Assembly: GCA_028278125.1 (NCBI GenBank) | Contig: JANQEY010000148.1 | Coordinates: 1 to 64,000, forward strand | Origin: a bacterium | GTDB lineage: Bacteria > Electryoneota > Electryoneia > Electryoneales > Electryoneaceae | DNA: 64,000 bases | Direction of reading: 5' to 3' | Shown: one piece after another, positions 25,210-34,661 of the stretch | How the letters are laid out: every line of letters starts with the position of its first letter | Position numbering within the stretch: the stretch's first letter is position 1 | Made by a program: the position numbers and the translations under genes | Notes under the pieces: generated by a model | The model's database searches: none | Told to the model about the DNA's origin: nothing | Seen by the model: the letters and a program-made list of their open reading frames with translations, nothing else

Positions 25210-26463
25210 TTATACTTCACTCCAGTACTTTGCCAGGTGTAAAATTGTTTCAGTTGCCTTTAACATGCTCGACTCTGCAACCCACTCTCGGCGGGAGTGG
25301 AAGAGGAGGCCACCGGCAAAAATGTTCGGTGTTGGATGACCCAATTGTGTAAGTCGTGCGCCATCTGTCCCACCACGAATTGATTTCCTGATGACTTTTA
25401 CACCAACGTCTTCAATAGCTTTTTGCGCCAGGTCCATCACCTCGGGTGTTTCCCTGATAATATCACGCATATTCTGGTACTGGTGTTTAAACTGCAGGTC
25501 GATGCCCAGCCCCGGATTTTTCTTGAGAAAATATTCCTTGAGACTTTCCAGCAATGCCATCCGTTCTTTATTAATATCTTCTTCAAAATCACGGATGATC
25601 ATCACCAGTTTGGCATTTTCGAAATCACCTTCGATGTTGACAACATGGAAAAATCCTTCATGTTTTTCGGTTGTCGCGGGAGTCTGCCATTCAGGGAGGG
25701 CAGCAGCAAATTGACCGGCTATCAATACTGCGTTTACCATTTTACCCTTAGCGTATCCTGGGTGAACGCCAACGCCCTTAAACACTACGTCCGCGCGCCA
25801 GGCATCAAAATTCTCACCTTCCAGTTCGCCGGGATAACCACCATCAAATGTATAACAGAACCTCGGCAGCCAGTCTTCATCGATCTTCACCGTTCCCGCA
25901 CCAATCTCCTCATCGGGAGTAAAACATACCTTTATTTCACCATGCTTTAATTCCGGGTATTTTTTAAAGGTTGCCATTGCAGCCATAATTTCAGCTACAC
26001 CCGCCTTATCATCCGCGCCAAGTAAAGTTTTACCTGATGCTGTGATTATAGTATCCCCTACAAAGTCGCCCAATTCAGGTGAATCGTCAGTAGACAGTGT
26101 AAGTTCAGGATCATCGGGGTAGGTAATTGTTGAACCATCCCAGTTCTCAATCCTGCGTGGTTTAACATTTTCACCCGGTTGATCTGGTGACGTATCAATA
26201 TGGGCAAGTAACCCAAAGTTTGCGGATGTTGCACCATTTGAAGCGGGAAGGATTCCATATACATACGCATGGTCATCACATTTTACATCCTGAAGACCAA
26301 GCTCATTCAACTCTGTTTCAAGCATTTTTGCCAGGTCAAACTGACGTTCTGTTGAGGGTGTTCCCTTGCCGTTTTCATCTGATGTTGTAAATACCTGGAC
26401 GTAACGAAGAAATCGTTCACGAACTTCGCTTTGCATAAAATCACGCATCTCGTCAGAAATCAT
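25210..26463 (-). CDS. pepT: Peptidase T (tripeptide aminopeptidase)
   Basis: A 417-residue M20 metallopeptidase that removes the N-terminal residue from tripeptides in the cytoplasm. Zinc-site motifs are LLAHIDTSPD (first His), GADDKAGVAE (bridging Asp), FTPDEEIGAGT (catalytic Glu pair) and YTFDGGYPGE. The last histidine lies in FAGGLLFHSRREW near the C-terminus. The length is close to the E. coli enzyme. It is on the same strand as the msrC operon, 80 bases upstream of it. A short inverted repeat at 25148-25175 in that gap might partly terminate transcription. Confidence 0.94.
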   Translation of the reverse strand: MISDEMRDFMQSEVRERFLRYVQVFTTSDENGKGTPSTERQFDLAKMLETELNELGLQDVKCDDHAYVYGILPASNGATSANFGLLAHIDTSPDQPGENVKPRRIENWDGSTITYPDDPELTLSTDDSPELGDFVGDTIITASGKTLLGADDKAGVAEIMAAMATFKKYPELKHGEIKVCFTPDEEIGAGTVKIDEDWLPRFCYTFDGGYPGELEGENFDAWRADVVFKGVGVHPGYAKGKMVNAVLIAGQFAAALPEWQTPATTEKHEGFFHVVNIEGDFENAKLVMIIRDFEEDINKERMALLESLKEYFLKKNPGLGIDLQFKHQYQNMRDIIRETPEVMDLAQKAIEDVGVKVIRKSIRGGTDGARLTQLGHPTPNIFAGGLLFHSRREWVAESSMLKATETILHLAKYWSEV

Positions 26464-26562
26464 TTCTATACTCCAAATATGTTTAAGTAAAAGTGAATTG
26501 TATACAGTGGGATGAAGGTAATTAATTTTTATCCCTAATAAAAATATATTTACTCCAATAAA

Positions 26563-26586
26563 AAAAGCGGTCTTGCGACCGCTTTT
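26563..26586 (-). terminator. Intrinsic terminator of rho
   Basis: A perfect 10-bp stem (AAAAGCGGTC/GACCGCTTTT, loop TTGC) ends in a run of seven T residues when read on the minus strand, 10 bases after the rho stop codon. This is a textbook Rho-independent terminator. Confidence 0.93.
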
Positions 26587-26595
26587 GATCTATTC

Positions 26596-27900
26596 CTAGT
26601 ATGATCGATTTGCTCGTTTTGGACTGCCCTTTGGACCGCCTTCCGTAGCCTTGGACATACTCATCAGGAACTCTTCGTTTGACTTTGAGTTCCTCATCTT
26701 GTCGATGATGAACTTCATGGTCTCCATCGGGCTGTAATCGGACAACATATTCCTGAGAATCCAGACACGGTTGAGAATATGTTCTTCGAGAATTCTTTCT
26801 TCTTTTCGGGTACCACTGCGGTTTATTTCAATGGCCGGGAATACCCTTGCTTCCGCAAGACGTCTCTCGAGGACAAGTTCCATGTTACCGGTTCCCTTGA
26901 ACTCTTCAAAGATGACTTCATCCATCCTGCTGCCGGTTTCCACGAGAGCAGTAGCCATGATTGTCAGGCTGCCGCCGTTCTCAATATTCCGCGCTGCACC
27001 GAAGAATTTTTTCGGTTCGTAAAGTGCAGTAGCGTCAACACCACCGGATAGAATCCTGCCTGAATGAGGTGCTACCGAGTTATGTGCCCTGGCCAGGCGG
27101 GTTATTGAATCAAGAAGAATAACGACATCACGACCGTACTCGACCAGTCGTTTGGCTTTTTCGATAACCATGCTGGAAACCTGGATATGCCGTTCTGGTC
27201 TTTCGTCAAATGTAGAGGAGACTACTTCACTCTTAACATTACGCTGGAAGTCGGTAACCTCTTCCGGACGCTCATCTATCAGCAGGACAATCAACGTTAT
27301 TTCTGGATGGTTAGATTCAATAGCGTGCGCTATTTTCTGCAGCAGAACAGTTTTACCTGTTCTTGGCGGGGCGACGATTAGACCGCGTTGTCCCTTGCCA
27401 ATGGGATCAAATAGATCCATAATCCTTGTTGAAAGATCTTTTGGCTCATATTCGAGGTTTATTCTTTCATCGGGATGGAGGGGGACAAGGTTTTCAAACA
27501 GGATGGAATCTCGTACTTTTTCCGGGCTTTCAAAGTTTACTGCTTCGACCTTCAGCAACGCGAAAAATCGTTCATTCTCTTTTGGTGGTCGAATCTGACC
27601 GGCTACAATATGTCCCTTTCGAAGACCGAATCGTTTAATCTGTGAGGGTGAGACATAAATATCATCCGGACCCGGAAGGTAGTTTGAAGCCTGGCTACGG
27701 AGAAAGCCATAGCCATCTGGAAGGATTTCCAATACACCATTTCCGAAAATCAGACCTTCTTTCTGCGCCTGTTTTTCGAGAATCTTGAAAATCAATTCTT
27801 TTCTTGGATAACCACTGTAACCTTCGACGCCAACCTCTTTTGCTTTTTTATTGAGGTCTGCGATTTTGAGGTCACTCAATTCGGCAAGTTCCATCTGCAT
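26596..27900 (-). CDS. rho: Transcription termination factor Rho
   Basis: A hexameric RNA-dependent ATPase of 434 residues. The N-terminal helical domain is short and starts [20 protein letters not shown]. The cold-shock-like RNA-binding domain follows ([34 protein letters not shown]). The ATPase domain has Walker [13 protein letters not shown] near residue 180, [10 protein letters not shown], and the Q/R loops ([17 protein letters not shown]). No long insertion is seen in the N-terminal domain. The ATG at 27900 has AAGGA 6 bases upstream. It is monocistronic, with an intrinsic terminator after the stop. Confidence 0.97.
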   Translation of the reverse strand: MQMELAELSDLKIADLNKKAKEVGVEGYSGYPRKELIFKILEKQAQKEGLIFGNGVLEILPDGYGFLRSQASNYLPGPDDIYVSPSQIKRFGLRKGHIVAGQIRPPKENERFFALLKVEAVNFESPEKVRDSILFENLVPLHPDERINLEYEPKDLSTRIMDLFDPIGKGQRGLIVAPPRTGKTVLLQKIAHAIESNHPEITLIVLLIDERPEEVTDFQRNVKSEVVSSTFDERPERHIQVSSMVIEKAKRLVEYGRDVVILLDSITRLARAHNSVAPHSGRILSGGVDATALYEPKKFFGAARNIENGGSLTIMATALVETGSRMDEVIFEEFKGTGNMELVLERRLAEARVFPAIEINRSGTRKEERILEEHILNRVWILRNMLSDYSPMETMKFIIDKMRNSKSNEEFLMSMSKATEGGPKGSPKRANRSY

Positions 27901-28227
27901 AAAATCCTTCTAAAAAAATGTGAAGAAATTGAAGCTGTTTCTCACGTTATATCTTGATATTTTGTAAGCGAAATTATCGGAATTCCCTTTATCCATGAGG
28001 GTAATAGGATGAATATTTAGAAGATAACTCAATTGCTATACAACCAGGATGTTTATCTAAGATTAATTAATGATATCTGTTGTGTATTAACCCAAATCAG
28101 CTGAACGGTAATTTCAATTCGCCCTAAGCTGGATGATGAACAATATGAGGTATCTATACCGCGGACCGAATGGGTAAGCTCCCTAAAGCTAATAATTCAC
28201 TATTCTAATTGTCAAGAGCATAATGTG
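27901..28227. other. Divergent intergenic region between rho and rsmA
   Basis: About 325 AT-rich bases that must hold both promoters. No unambiguous hexamer pair, riboswitch-like fold or small gene could be supported. Confidence 0.45.
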
Positions 28228-28296
28228 ATGTTTTTCCTTAAAAGAAAACAAATTTATTGCCTTGCAAGACCTATACAGCTCGGATATCTTTACGGA

Positions 28297-29265
28297 ATGT
28301 CGAGAAAGAAAAAAACATCACAAAAAAGAAACCTGGAACAGCCCCTTGAAAATTCATACTCGGAAAATGGCATTACAGTTTCCGGTGAAGAGGATTCTGA
28401 GAGGTTAGCTGAACCCATCGGGTATTTCCGTAAACACGGTGGATTGCCTGCGGTTAAAAAATCTCTTGGTCAGAACTGGCTGGTCGATTCTTCAGCAGCA
28501 GAGGAGATAGTAAGATCATTATCGCTGTCACCAGGTGACAGGGTTATCGAAGTTGGTCCCGGGGGAGGAGCACTGACAAGTATCCTCCTTGATACCGGCG
28601 CCAAAGTATCTGCCATAGAGATTGACCAGAGGATGGTCGAAGTTCTGAAGTCAAAGTTTGAATCAAATGATAACATCGATATTATTCATTCGAATATTCT
28701 AACTGCTGAATTTTTAGATATAACAGACGGTGAAAATTTTTCACTCGTTGGAAATCTTCCCTATCATATTACATCTTCACTGTTGTTCAAAATAATGGAT
28801 CACGCTCGTATTAATCCCGGCACACTTCGCAGAATTGTCGTGATGATGCAGGTTGAAGTTGCCGAAAGAATTGCTTCGCCACCGGGTCACAGTGATTATG
28901 GAATATTATCGGTATTTACCAGGTTATGGGGTGATCCGGAACTGGTATTAAAGGTAGACCGCAGCAGTTTCAATCCAGCGCCAAAAGTTGATGCGGGAGT
29001 AATTCGGCTTGACCTCGCGGCATATCCTCGTTATCCTTTGCCCCATTGGCAAACTTTCAAAAGGCTGGTAAAGGGAACATTTCATATGAGACGGAAGATG
29101 CTGAGGAACAGCCTTCCGACCATCAGCCAGATAAGCGATTGGAAAATGATCGAGTTCGACTGGACTCGCAGACCACAAACTTTATCAACAGAAGAATTTG
29201 CCTGGTTAGCAGAACGATTAATCCCCTTGAAGGATCGTGACAGTGACGGAAGTAAGGACAGATAA
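28297..29265 (+). CDS. rsmA: 16S rRNA dimethyladenosine transferase RsmA (KsgA)
   Basis: An SAM-dependent methyltransferase that dimethylates two adjacent adenines in helix 45 of 16S rRNA. The SAM loop is VIEVGPGGGALT (near residue 85) and the catalytic motif is GNLPYHITSSL (near 152). SLGQNWLVD marks the usual N-terminal core. The core is preceded by about 55 extra, poorly conserved, lysine- and glutamate-rich residues. The ATG at 28297 (MSRKKKTSQK) is chosen; an alternative GTG/ATG at 28225/28228 would add a hydrophobic 24-residue lead of doubtful value. Its 3' end overlaps the start of mgtE by about 20 bases. Confidence 0.9.
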   Translation: MSRKKKTSQKRNLEQPLENSYSENGITVSGEEDSERLAEPIGYFRKHGGLPAVKKSLGQNWLVDSSAAEEIVRSLSLSPGDRVIEVGPGGGALTSILLDTGAKVSAIEIDQRMVEVLKSKFESNDNIDIIHSNILTAEFLDITDGENFSLVGNLPYHITSSLLFKIMDHARINPGTLRRIVVMMQVEVAERIASPPGHSDYGILSVFTRLWGDPELVLKVDRSSFNPAPKVDAGVIRLDLAAYPRYPLPHWQTFKRLVKGTFHMRRKMLRNSLPTISQISDWKMIEFDWTRRPQTLSTEEFAWLAERLIPLKDRDSDGSKDR

Positions 29266-30625
29266 TCCAAATATCGAACGCCCGGCTCTCGATGATTTGA
29301 GAAAAGTACTCACTGAATTGTTAGACAATGAACAATTTGATGAGATCGGAGCATTTCTCTCTGAACTTCATCCTGCTGAAATTGCTGTCCTTATCGGTGC
29401 TTCAGGGGCACTTGAACGAAATATCGTCTTCGATCTTGTGGGCGAGGAAAACCAGCACGAAGTACTTGCTGAGCTGGAGGAGAGTGACCAGGAAAGACTG
29501 CTCGACCGGATGAGTGACGAAAAAATCGGTGACATTATCGAACAATTGGAATCCGATGATGCAGCCGATATTGTTGGTCTTCTCGATGAGCCGGTCAGGC
29601 AGCGTGTGCTTGAAGCCACTGAGGCGGAAGATCGTGAAGAAGTGGAAAAACTTCTTCTTTATGACGAAGAATCCGCCGGTGGTTTGATGGCTTTGGAAAT
29701 GGTCACGGTAAAAGATACCGTTACCGTCCAGAACGCGATTGAAGTTGTCCGAAAAGCAAAAGTAACTGAAGACATTGATGATATACATTATGTATATGTC
29801 GTAGACAGCGAACTTCATCTGAGGGGCAGGATTTCCATCCTCGATTTGATGCTGGCATCACCAGGGATTAAAGTCAGTGAGATTCTTGATCCTGAAATGA
29901 TTACAGTACGTGCTGATCTCGACCAGGAGGAAGTAGCACACATATTCCGCAGGTATGACCTTATCAGTGCACCCGTAGTTGATGAAGATGGACGGTTGAT
30001 CGGTCGAATTACCGTCGACGATATCGTTGATGTTATCCAGGATGAAGCGGAAGAAGATATTGCCCATCTTAGTGGTGCCGGAGAAGAGGAAGTTGGGGAG
30101 AGGAACCTTTTACGCATTAGCAGAGCCCGTCTTCCATGGTTACTGGTAGCATTTTTTGGCGAATTGTTAAGCGCGCTGGTCATCGCTCGATATGAATTTG
30201 CCCTTGAACAGCTGCTTATAATAGCCTTCTTCATCCCTGTTGTAATCGCGGTGGCAGGAAACGTGGGAATTCAATCATCAACAATTGTAGTTCGTGGATT
30301 TGCTACAGGGGAAATTCCAGTCAACAGAACATTTCAAAGGATTGCCAGGGAGATTGGTGTCGGTTTGATTAACGGGATTGTGATATCTTCGATCTTCATG
30401 GGATTGATCTATCTCTGGAAAGGTGAGTTGATGATAGCCTTTGCTGTCAGTCTTTCACTCATCTGTGTAATTCTTATTGCTGCCATGACGGGTGCCATGA
30501 TTCCGTTCATCCTGAAGAAACTGAAACAGGATCCTGCTCACGCCTCAGGACCTTTTATAACGATGACCAACGACGTTATCGGATTGGCGGTATACCTGAT
30601 TTTAACCACTACGATTCTACTCTGA
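29243..30625 (+). CDS. mgtE: Magnesium transporter MgtE
   Basis: A Mg2+ channel of about 460 residues. The acidic N-terminal superhelical domain (residues about 15-130) is rich in Glu/Asp repeats such as LLDRMSDEKIGDIIEQLESDDAADIV. Two CBS domains follow (about 135-255, including ITVDDIVDVIQDEAEEDI). The C-terminal five-helix pore domain starts near LPWLLVAFFGELLSALVI and contains PVVIAVAGNVGIQSSTIVVRG. The Mg-sensing cytoplasmic domains close the pore at high Mg2+. GTG at 29243 is preferred over GTG at 29237 because AAGGA then stands 8 bases upstream. It overlaps rsmA and is convergent with the next gene. Confidence 0.95.
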   Translation: MTEVRTDNPNIERPALDDLRKVLTELLDNEQFDEIGAFLSELHPAEIAVLIGASGALERNIVFDLVGEENQHEVLAELEESDQERLLDRMSDEKIGDIIEQLESDDAADIVGLLDEPVRQRVLEATEAEDREEVEKLLLYDEESAGGLMALEMVTVKDTVTVQNAIEVVRKAKVTEDIDDIHYVYVVDSELHLRGRISILDLMLASPGIKVSEILDPEMITVRADLDQEEVAHIFRRYDLISAPVVDEDGRLIGRITVDDIVDVIQDEAEEDIAHLSGAGEEEVGERNLLRISRARLPWLLVAFFGELLSALVIARYEFALEQLLIIAFFIPVVIAVAGNVGIQSSTIVVRGFATGEIPVNRTFQRIAREIGVGLINGIVISSIFMGLIYLWKGELMIAFAVSLSLICVILIAAMTGAMIPFILKKLKQDPAHASGPFITMTNDVIGLAVYLILTTTILL

Positions 30626-30628
30626 GAC

Positions 30629-30913
30629 CTACTTTTTCCCCTTACCCTCAGCTTTTGCCCGGGATAATTCATACAGTTCATTCAGCCGGTTATTCAGTTT
30701 CACGAAATACTCTTCAATCTTTTCAATCTTGTCCACCCTGAAACCATCCAGCAATATCTTACGGTTTTCGTGAACAATCGATTCCGAAAGCTGGATCTGG
30801 ATGTCATTGACCAGTCTGTGTAAACCCGGCAGGTCTTTTTCCTTTCGAATCGATTCTAATCGTTCAAGGTAACCCGATAGTTTATCAGCCGTTTGAAGGT
30901 GAATTTTAATCAT
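30629..30913 (-). CDS. Small predicted coiled-coil protein of unknown function
   Basis: A 94-residue, highly charged, predicted helical protein (DKLSGYLERLESIRKEKDLPG, EEYFVKLNNRLNELYELSRAKAEGKGKK). It has no signal peptide, cysteines or catalytic motif. It follows rsgA by 15 bases on the same strand and is the last gene of the gyrA-rex-menA-rsgA run. Its stop is three bases from the mgtE stop in a convergent arrangement. The family is not recognised; the tight linkage to rsgA and a compact ORF support it being real. Confidence 0.6.
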   Translation of the reverse strand: MIKIHLQTADKLSGYLERLESIRKEKDLPGLHRLVNDIQIQLSESIVHENRKILLDGFRVDKIEKIEEYFVKLNNRLNELYELSRAKAEGKGKK

Positions 30914-30928
30914 GATAGAACTAAATTG

Positions 30929-31906
30929 CTAAATGATTGGTTCATGATCAGTCTGTTGCCTGCCACGTTTCGGCCCTTTCAAAAGGGAATCATATAAAAT
31001 CCGGTAACTTTTATACCGATCAAGGTGGATAAGTGACTCTTCGACGGCTTTTTCAACTGCACATCCCTTTTCACCTATATGTAAACAGTTGCGCCACTCA
31101 CATTCATGCGCAAAAATTTCGAATTCTAAATAATGATATCGAAGATCCTCGGGTTCAACCGCCGGGTAAAATTCCCTGATACCGGGTGTGTCGGCGATAA
31201 AACTGTTATCTGAAAAAGGATAGATATATGTATGAGTTGTTGTATGAACACCTCGACCACTTGTTTCAGAAATCGCAGAAGTGTCCAGGTTTAAATCTTC
31301 GATCAGGATATTCAACAGCGTAGATTTACCAACGCCGGATGCTCCATATAAGAGGCTGGTTCTTCCTTTAAATTCAGCAATCAGCTCCTCTAAACCTTCA
31401 TTTTTAATTGAACTTATCGAAAACAGTTTAAATCCTGCAGTTGACCAGGGCTCGCAGTATTCTTGAATATCATCCTCGGAATTCAAGTCGCTCTTGTTAA
31501 CGACAATGATTGGTTTAATTCCTCCAACTGATGCTCCAACGAGTATTCTGTCAACGAGCCTGGGCGAAACAACAGGTTCTCGAATAGTTGCCAGGAGTAC
31601 AATTTGGTCAATATTGGCGGCAATTTCCTTTATCCTGCCAAAGACGAATCTCTGGAGGAGGGATTTTCTTTTGTCGATTGATTGTATCCAGCCGTCTTTT
31701 GTATCTGACGGAGGTTCATAATAGACAACATCTCCGGGAACCGGCATTCCCGTGTATTTATTTTTATTACCCGGTTTAGATTTTCCTTTTGATGGTACCC
31801 TGCAGAAATCGAGGATCCCTGTCCCATTATCCACCAGGACACCTTCACGCATCCGGGTCAGAACCCTGCCGCTATTGTTAGTTTTAATATTCCTGGCTGA
31901 TGTCAT
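30929..31906 (-). CDS. rsgA: Ribosome small-subunit-dependent GTPase RsgA
   Basis: A circularly permuted GTPase of 325 residues that helps late 30S assembly. The N-terminal OB-fold (residues about 20-90) is followed by the permuted G motifs: VVNKSDLN (G4), then LYGASGVGKSTLLN (G1, near residue 189), and DTPGIREF (G3). The C-terminal zinc knuckle is Cys-x4-Cys-x-His-x5-Cys (CEWRNCLHIGEKGC). It lies 13 bases after the CPBP protease gene and 15 before the small coiled-coil gene. Confidence 0.95.
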   Translation of the reverse strand: MTSARNIKTNNSGRVLTRMREGVLVDNGTGILDFCRVPSKGKSKPGNKNKYTGMPVPGDVVYYEPPSDTKDGWIQSIDKRKSLLQRFVFGRIKEIAANIDQIVLLATIREPVVSPRLVDRILVGASVGGIKPIIVVNKSDLNSEDDIQEYCEPWSTAGFKLFSISSIKNEGLEELIAEFKGRTSLLYGASGVGKSTLLNILIEDLNLDTSAISETSGRGVHTTTHTYIYPFSDNSFIADTPGIREFYPAVEPEDLRYHYLEFEIFAHECEWRNCLHIGEKGCAVEKAVEESLIHLDRYKSYRILYDSLLKGPKRGRQQTDHEPII

Positions 31907-31919
31907 CTGCTTCTAATTG

Positions 31920-32567
31920 TTAATTCAGTGGTAATAGTACAAAAATAACAGCATCCCAGATAGCATGGGAGATTATTCCAGGGCCAATGTGTCCAACCTT
32001 TTTGTATAACAATCCCCATACAATTCCAGCAATCGCTGCGGCGCCAATTAATGTAATATTCAAAGATGGTACATGGATAATTATATAGAGGAACGTAGCA
32101 ACCAGGAATCCTTTCCATGAACCCAGTTTAACACTCAACGTACGCTGAACAAACCCTCGCCAGAAAAGTTCTTCACCCGGTCCAATGGGGAAGAGGAGCA
32201 GGGTAAAGATTGTCCATTTTGACGCCTGGGATCGTGTTCCATATACCGCCTCAACCTGGTCAGTTCCGAATGGCAGTAAACGAACGACTATGTTTCCAAC
32301 AAAAAATATTCCGTACAATATCACGGCGGTGGCAATCCCGATCAGAATATATCGGTACCAGCTTTTTCTATCAGCTGAAAAAGTATCCCTGTATACCAGT
32401 ACAGCAATTGATCCAAGGGTAAAGGTTGCACAGGCTATTACTATCCAGAAAGGTGTCCCGGGTACAGCAAATAAAAAAAACCAGGTTATTGCTGCAGCGA
32501 CCAGGCAAGTGAGCAGAAGGGGCAGCCCTGCAACCGGCTGCCCCTTATATTCTTGAGTTAAAAGCAT
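31920..32567 (-). CDS. CPBP-family intramembrane glutamic endopeptidase
   Basis: A 215-residue membrane protein of the CPBP (CAAX protease and bacteriocin-processing, Abi) family, with six or more hydrophobic segments. All family motifs are present: EELFWRG (EExxxR) near residue 130, IIIHVP (FxxxH-like) near 165 and HAIWDA (HxxxD) near 203. Such proteins cleave membrane or prenylated substrates, or act in bacteriocin immunity. The substrate is unknown. It begins 3 bases after the menA stop, so it is likely co-translated with the prenyltransferase. Confidence 0.88.
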   Translation of the reverse strand: MLLTQEYKGQPVAGLPLLLTCLVAAAITWFFLFAVPGTPFWIVIACATFTLGSIAVLVYRDTFSADRKSWYRYILIGIATAVILYGIFFVGNIVVRLLPFGTDQVEAVYGTRSQASKWTIFTLLLFPIGPGEELFWRGFVQRTLSVKLGSWKGFLVATFLYIIIHVPSLNITLIGAAAIAGIVWGLLYKKVGHIGPGIISHAIWDAVIFVLLPLN

Positions 32568-32570
32568 AAT

Positions 32571-33479
32571 TTAGAAATGGATGTAGTGACCGATAACAAA
32601 ACCGACTATAAACAGGATACCAAACTGGAAATGAAGCTGTGCTGTCATTACATCGACCATAGCCCAGTGACTTCTTTCATTCTTTAACGATTCCAGGATA
32701 ACCTTGTTCACTTTTAGCGCTGCCGGTATTGTAAGTATCGCCAGCAGGGCAAAGACCGGGGCATGTTTTAAAATAACCAGTGCAGCAAGGACTATATAGG
32801 AACTGAACAATAATGTTCCATAAATAATCCGGGCTCTTTTCCTGCCAACCAGGCTAGCCTGGGTCTGGAAACCTGAAGCGGTATCGTCTTCAATGTCACG
32901 CAGGTTGTTGGCGTATAAAATTGCCGCCACCAGGAAACCAACCGGAATTGAAACAATAACCGGGAGAAATTCGAGCCTGCCGACCTGTACAAAATGACCA
33001 CCCCAGACCATTAAGGGTCCCATCAAAGCAAATACAAGAAATTCACCGAGCGCTTTATACTTGTATCCGATAGGATTAGCAGTATAAAAATATCCACCTG
33101 CAATTCCTGTGAGTCCGAAAGCTATAATCGGCCATCCCCTTTCGAGGAACAGGTAGATACCAATGAGAAAAGCAAGCCCGAACGCGATAAAACCACCGAT
33201 CAGGACATGTTTTGGTGCCATCTGTTTTTCAACAAGAATACGGCTGCCACCGAATGTTTCCTCGCGGTCAACACCTTTTGTATAATCAAAATAGTCGCTT
33301 ATAAGATTTGTGCCTGCATGCAGGATCAATCCACCCAATACTGCGGCAATCATTAACGGAACCTGGACAACTCCTGTCTGGTAAAAGGCGAGTGCGGTTC
33401 CAAGCAAAACCGGTGTGATTGAGGCTGTAAATGAAAATGCACGTACAGCCTGTATCCATATTCTAAGTGGGTAAGACAA
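32571..33479 (-). CDS. menA: UbiA-family prenyltransferase, probably MenA
   Basis: A 302-residue membrane prenyltransferase with about nine transmembrane segments. The first Asp-rich motif is NLISDYFDYTKGVD near residue 60 and the second is NNLRDIEDD near 196; these bind Mg-prenyl diphosphate. The N-terminal WIQAVRAFSFTASITPVLLGTALA matches 1,4-dihydroxy-2-naphthoate prenyltransferase (MenA), which makes demethylmenaquinone. MenA is more likely than UbiA or a (bacterio)chlorophyll synthase on this start motif. No other men genes are in the window. Proximity to rex links it to respiratory redox control. Confidence 0.82.
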   Translation of the reverse strand: MSYPLRIWIQAVRAFSFTASITPVLLGTALAFYQTGVVQVPLMIAAVLGGLILHAGTNLISDYFDYTKGVDREETFGGSRILVEKQMAPKHVLIGGFIAFGLAFLIGIYLFLERGWPIIAFGLTGIAGGYFYTANPIGYKYKALGEFLVFALMGPLMVWGGHFVQVGRLEFLPVIVSIPVGFLVAAILYANNLRDIEDDTASGFQTQASLVGRKRARIIYGTLLFSSYIVLAALVILKHAPVFALLAILTIPAALKVNKVILESLKNERSHWAMVDVMTAQLHFQFGILFIVGFVIGHYIHF

Positions 33480-33585
33480 ATTTATCTCCTTTGTGTACTT
33501 TTATTCTGATTAATACTGTCCGGGAAATATATCTACAACATGTGAATGAGAAAAGTTTATCATCTTGCAAATAGAGTACTGAATA

Positions 33586-33924
33586 TTACCCGCTGAATTT
33601 TATTTTATGTTTTTCGCAATACGACCTGATTTTTTCCCTTTGATCGCCCTGTATTTCGATCATGGTATTCTTCAAAGTGCCACCCGTACCGCAATACTTT
33701 TTAAGTTCCCTGGTCAGTAAATGCAAACGATCTGGTATTATACCACGTGTTTCGAGTACGGTAACTGTTTTCCCTCCGCGGCCTTTTCGCTCAAACCTGA
33801 TGATTATTTTTTCTGTCTGTTTATTGCTGTTGTCAGCTGCTTGAGCTTCCGAATCGTCATTACTCGATTGTGAAACCGGACCAGTACTATAAACCAGTCC
33901 ATCCTTGTCAGCTTTCCTTTTCAT
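33586..33924 (-). CDS. SUI1/eIF1-family translation factor (YciH-like)
   Basis: A 112-residue protein whose C-terminal 70 residues form a SUI1 domain: IIIRFERKGRGGKTVTVLETRG, the KKYCGTGGT loop and IEIQGDQREKIRSYC. Archaeal and eukaryotic homologues (aIF1/eIF1) monitor start-codon selection; bacterial YciH affects initiation fidelity and its exact role is unsettled. The N-terminal 40 residues are low-complexity and Ser/Asp/Asn-rich. It sits between rex and menA, 30 bases after the rex stop. Confidence 0.9.
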   Translation of the reverse strand: MKRKADKDGLVYSTGPVSQSSNDDSEAQAADNSNKQTEKIIIRFERKGRGGKTVTVLETRGIIPDRLHLLTRELKKYCGTGGTLKNTMIEIQGDQREKIRSYCEKHKIKFSG

Positions 33925-33954
33925 TACTGTTCAATCATGCTGATTGTTTCAGGA

Positions 33955-34629
33955 TCAAGCCATCATCCGAGTTGGCTCGCGACGGTTAGTCAACGCGAAG
34001 CTCAATGCCTCAATCTCAATCGCCATATTCTCATTCCTGACAAATACCGTATCAGGAACCTGGAGAGTAATAGGCGCAAAGTTAAGAAACGCCCTGATTT
34101 TGCAATCAAGAAGGGTATCTACAACTCCCTGTGCATACTGAGCAGGGACAGCAATAATCGCAATCTTGATCTTATGGAGTTTTATTTCGTCATCCACGTT
34201 AGCAAAGTCACGTACTTCAAGACCGTGATAAGTATTGCCGATTTTGTTCTGGTCATTGTCAAGCAGCACTTTAATCAGGAAACCCTGCTGCCTGAATTGA
34301 TCATAATCGAGTAGCGCACGTCCGATATTACCAGCGCCAATCAAAGCTACATTCCAGGTTTTGTTGATGCCAAGGATACGTGCAATGTTTCTCTGAAGAT
34401 CGGCTACATAGTATCCAAGTCCTCTTCTACCGAAGGCACCAAAAAACGAGAGGTCTTTACGTACCTGGGCGGCGGTAAGGTTGTTCATGTCAGCAAGTTC
34501 CTGGCTGCTGATTGTTCTCATACCACGATCATAAGCAAATTTGAGAGACCTGTAATACTTGCTGAGACGATGTACAGTCGCGTCTGAAATCTTGTTTTCA
34601 CTTAACAGGTGTCTGCCAAATGCATTCAT
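33955..34629 (-). CDS. rex: Redox-sensing transcriptional repressor Rex
   Basis: A 224-residue NADH/NAD+-sensing repressor. The N-terminal winged helix contains SSQELADMNNLTAAQVRKDLS and FGAFGRRGLGYYV, the standard Rex DNA-recognition segment. The C-terminal Rossmann domain has ALIGAGNIGRAL. Rex typically represses fermentative and respiratory genes when NADH is low. It follows gyrA by 32 bases and precedes SUI1 and menA. No clear inverted TTGTGAA-type Rex box is seen in the run, although direct TTGTTAA repeats lie just upstream of gyrA (about 37211-37230). Confidence 0.95.
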   Translation of the reverse strand: MNAFGRHLLSENKISDATVHRLSKYYRSLKFAYDRGMRTISSQELADMNNLTAAQVRKDLSFFGAFGRRGLGYYVADLQRNIARILGINKTWNVALIGAGNIGRALLDYDQFRQQGFLIKVLLDNDQNKIGNTYHGLEVRDFANVDDEIKLHKIKIAIIAVPAQYAQGVVDTLLDCKIRAFLNFAPITLQVPDTVFVRNENMAIEIEALSFALTNRREPTRMMA

Positions 34630-34661
34630 AACTACCCCCTGTCAATGCAGGATTAAAATTA

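Noticed and set aside
25423..25950. 175-codon plus-strand frame opposite pepT
   Set aside because: Antisense shadow of pepT, which carries all M20 motifs.
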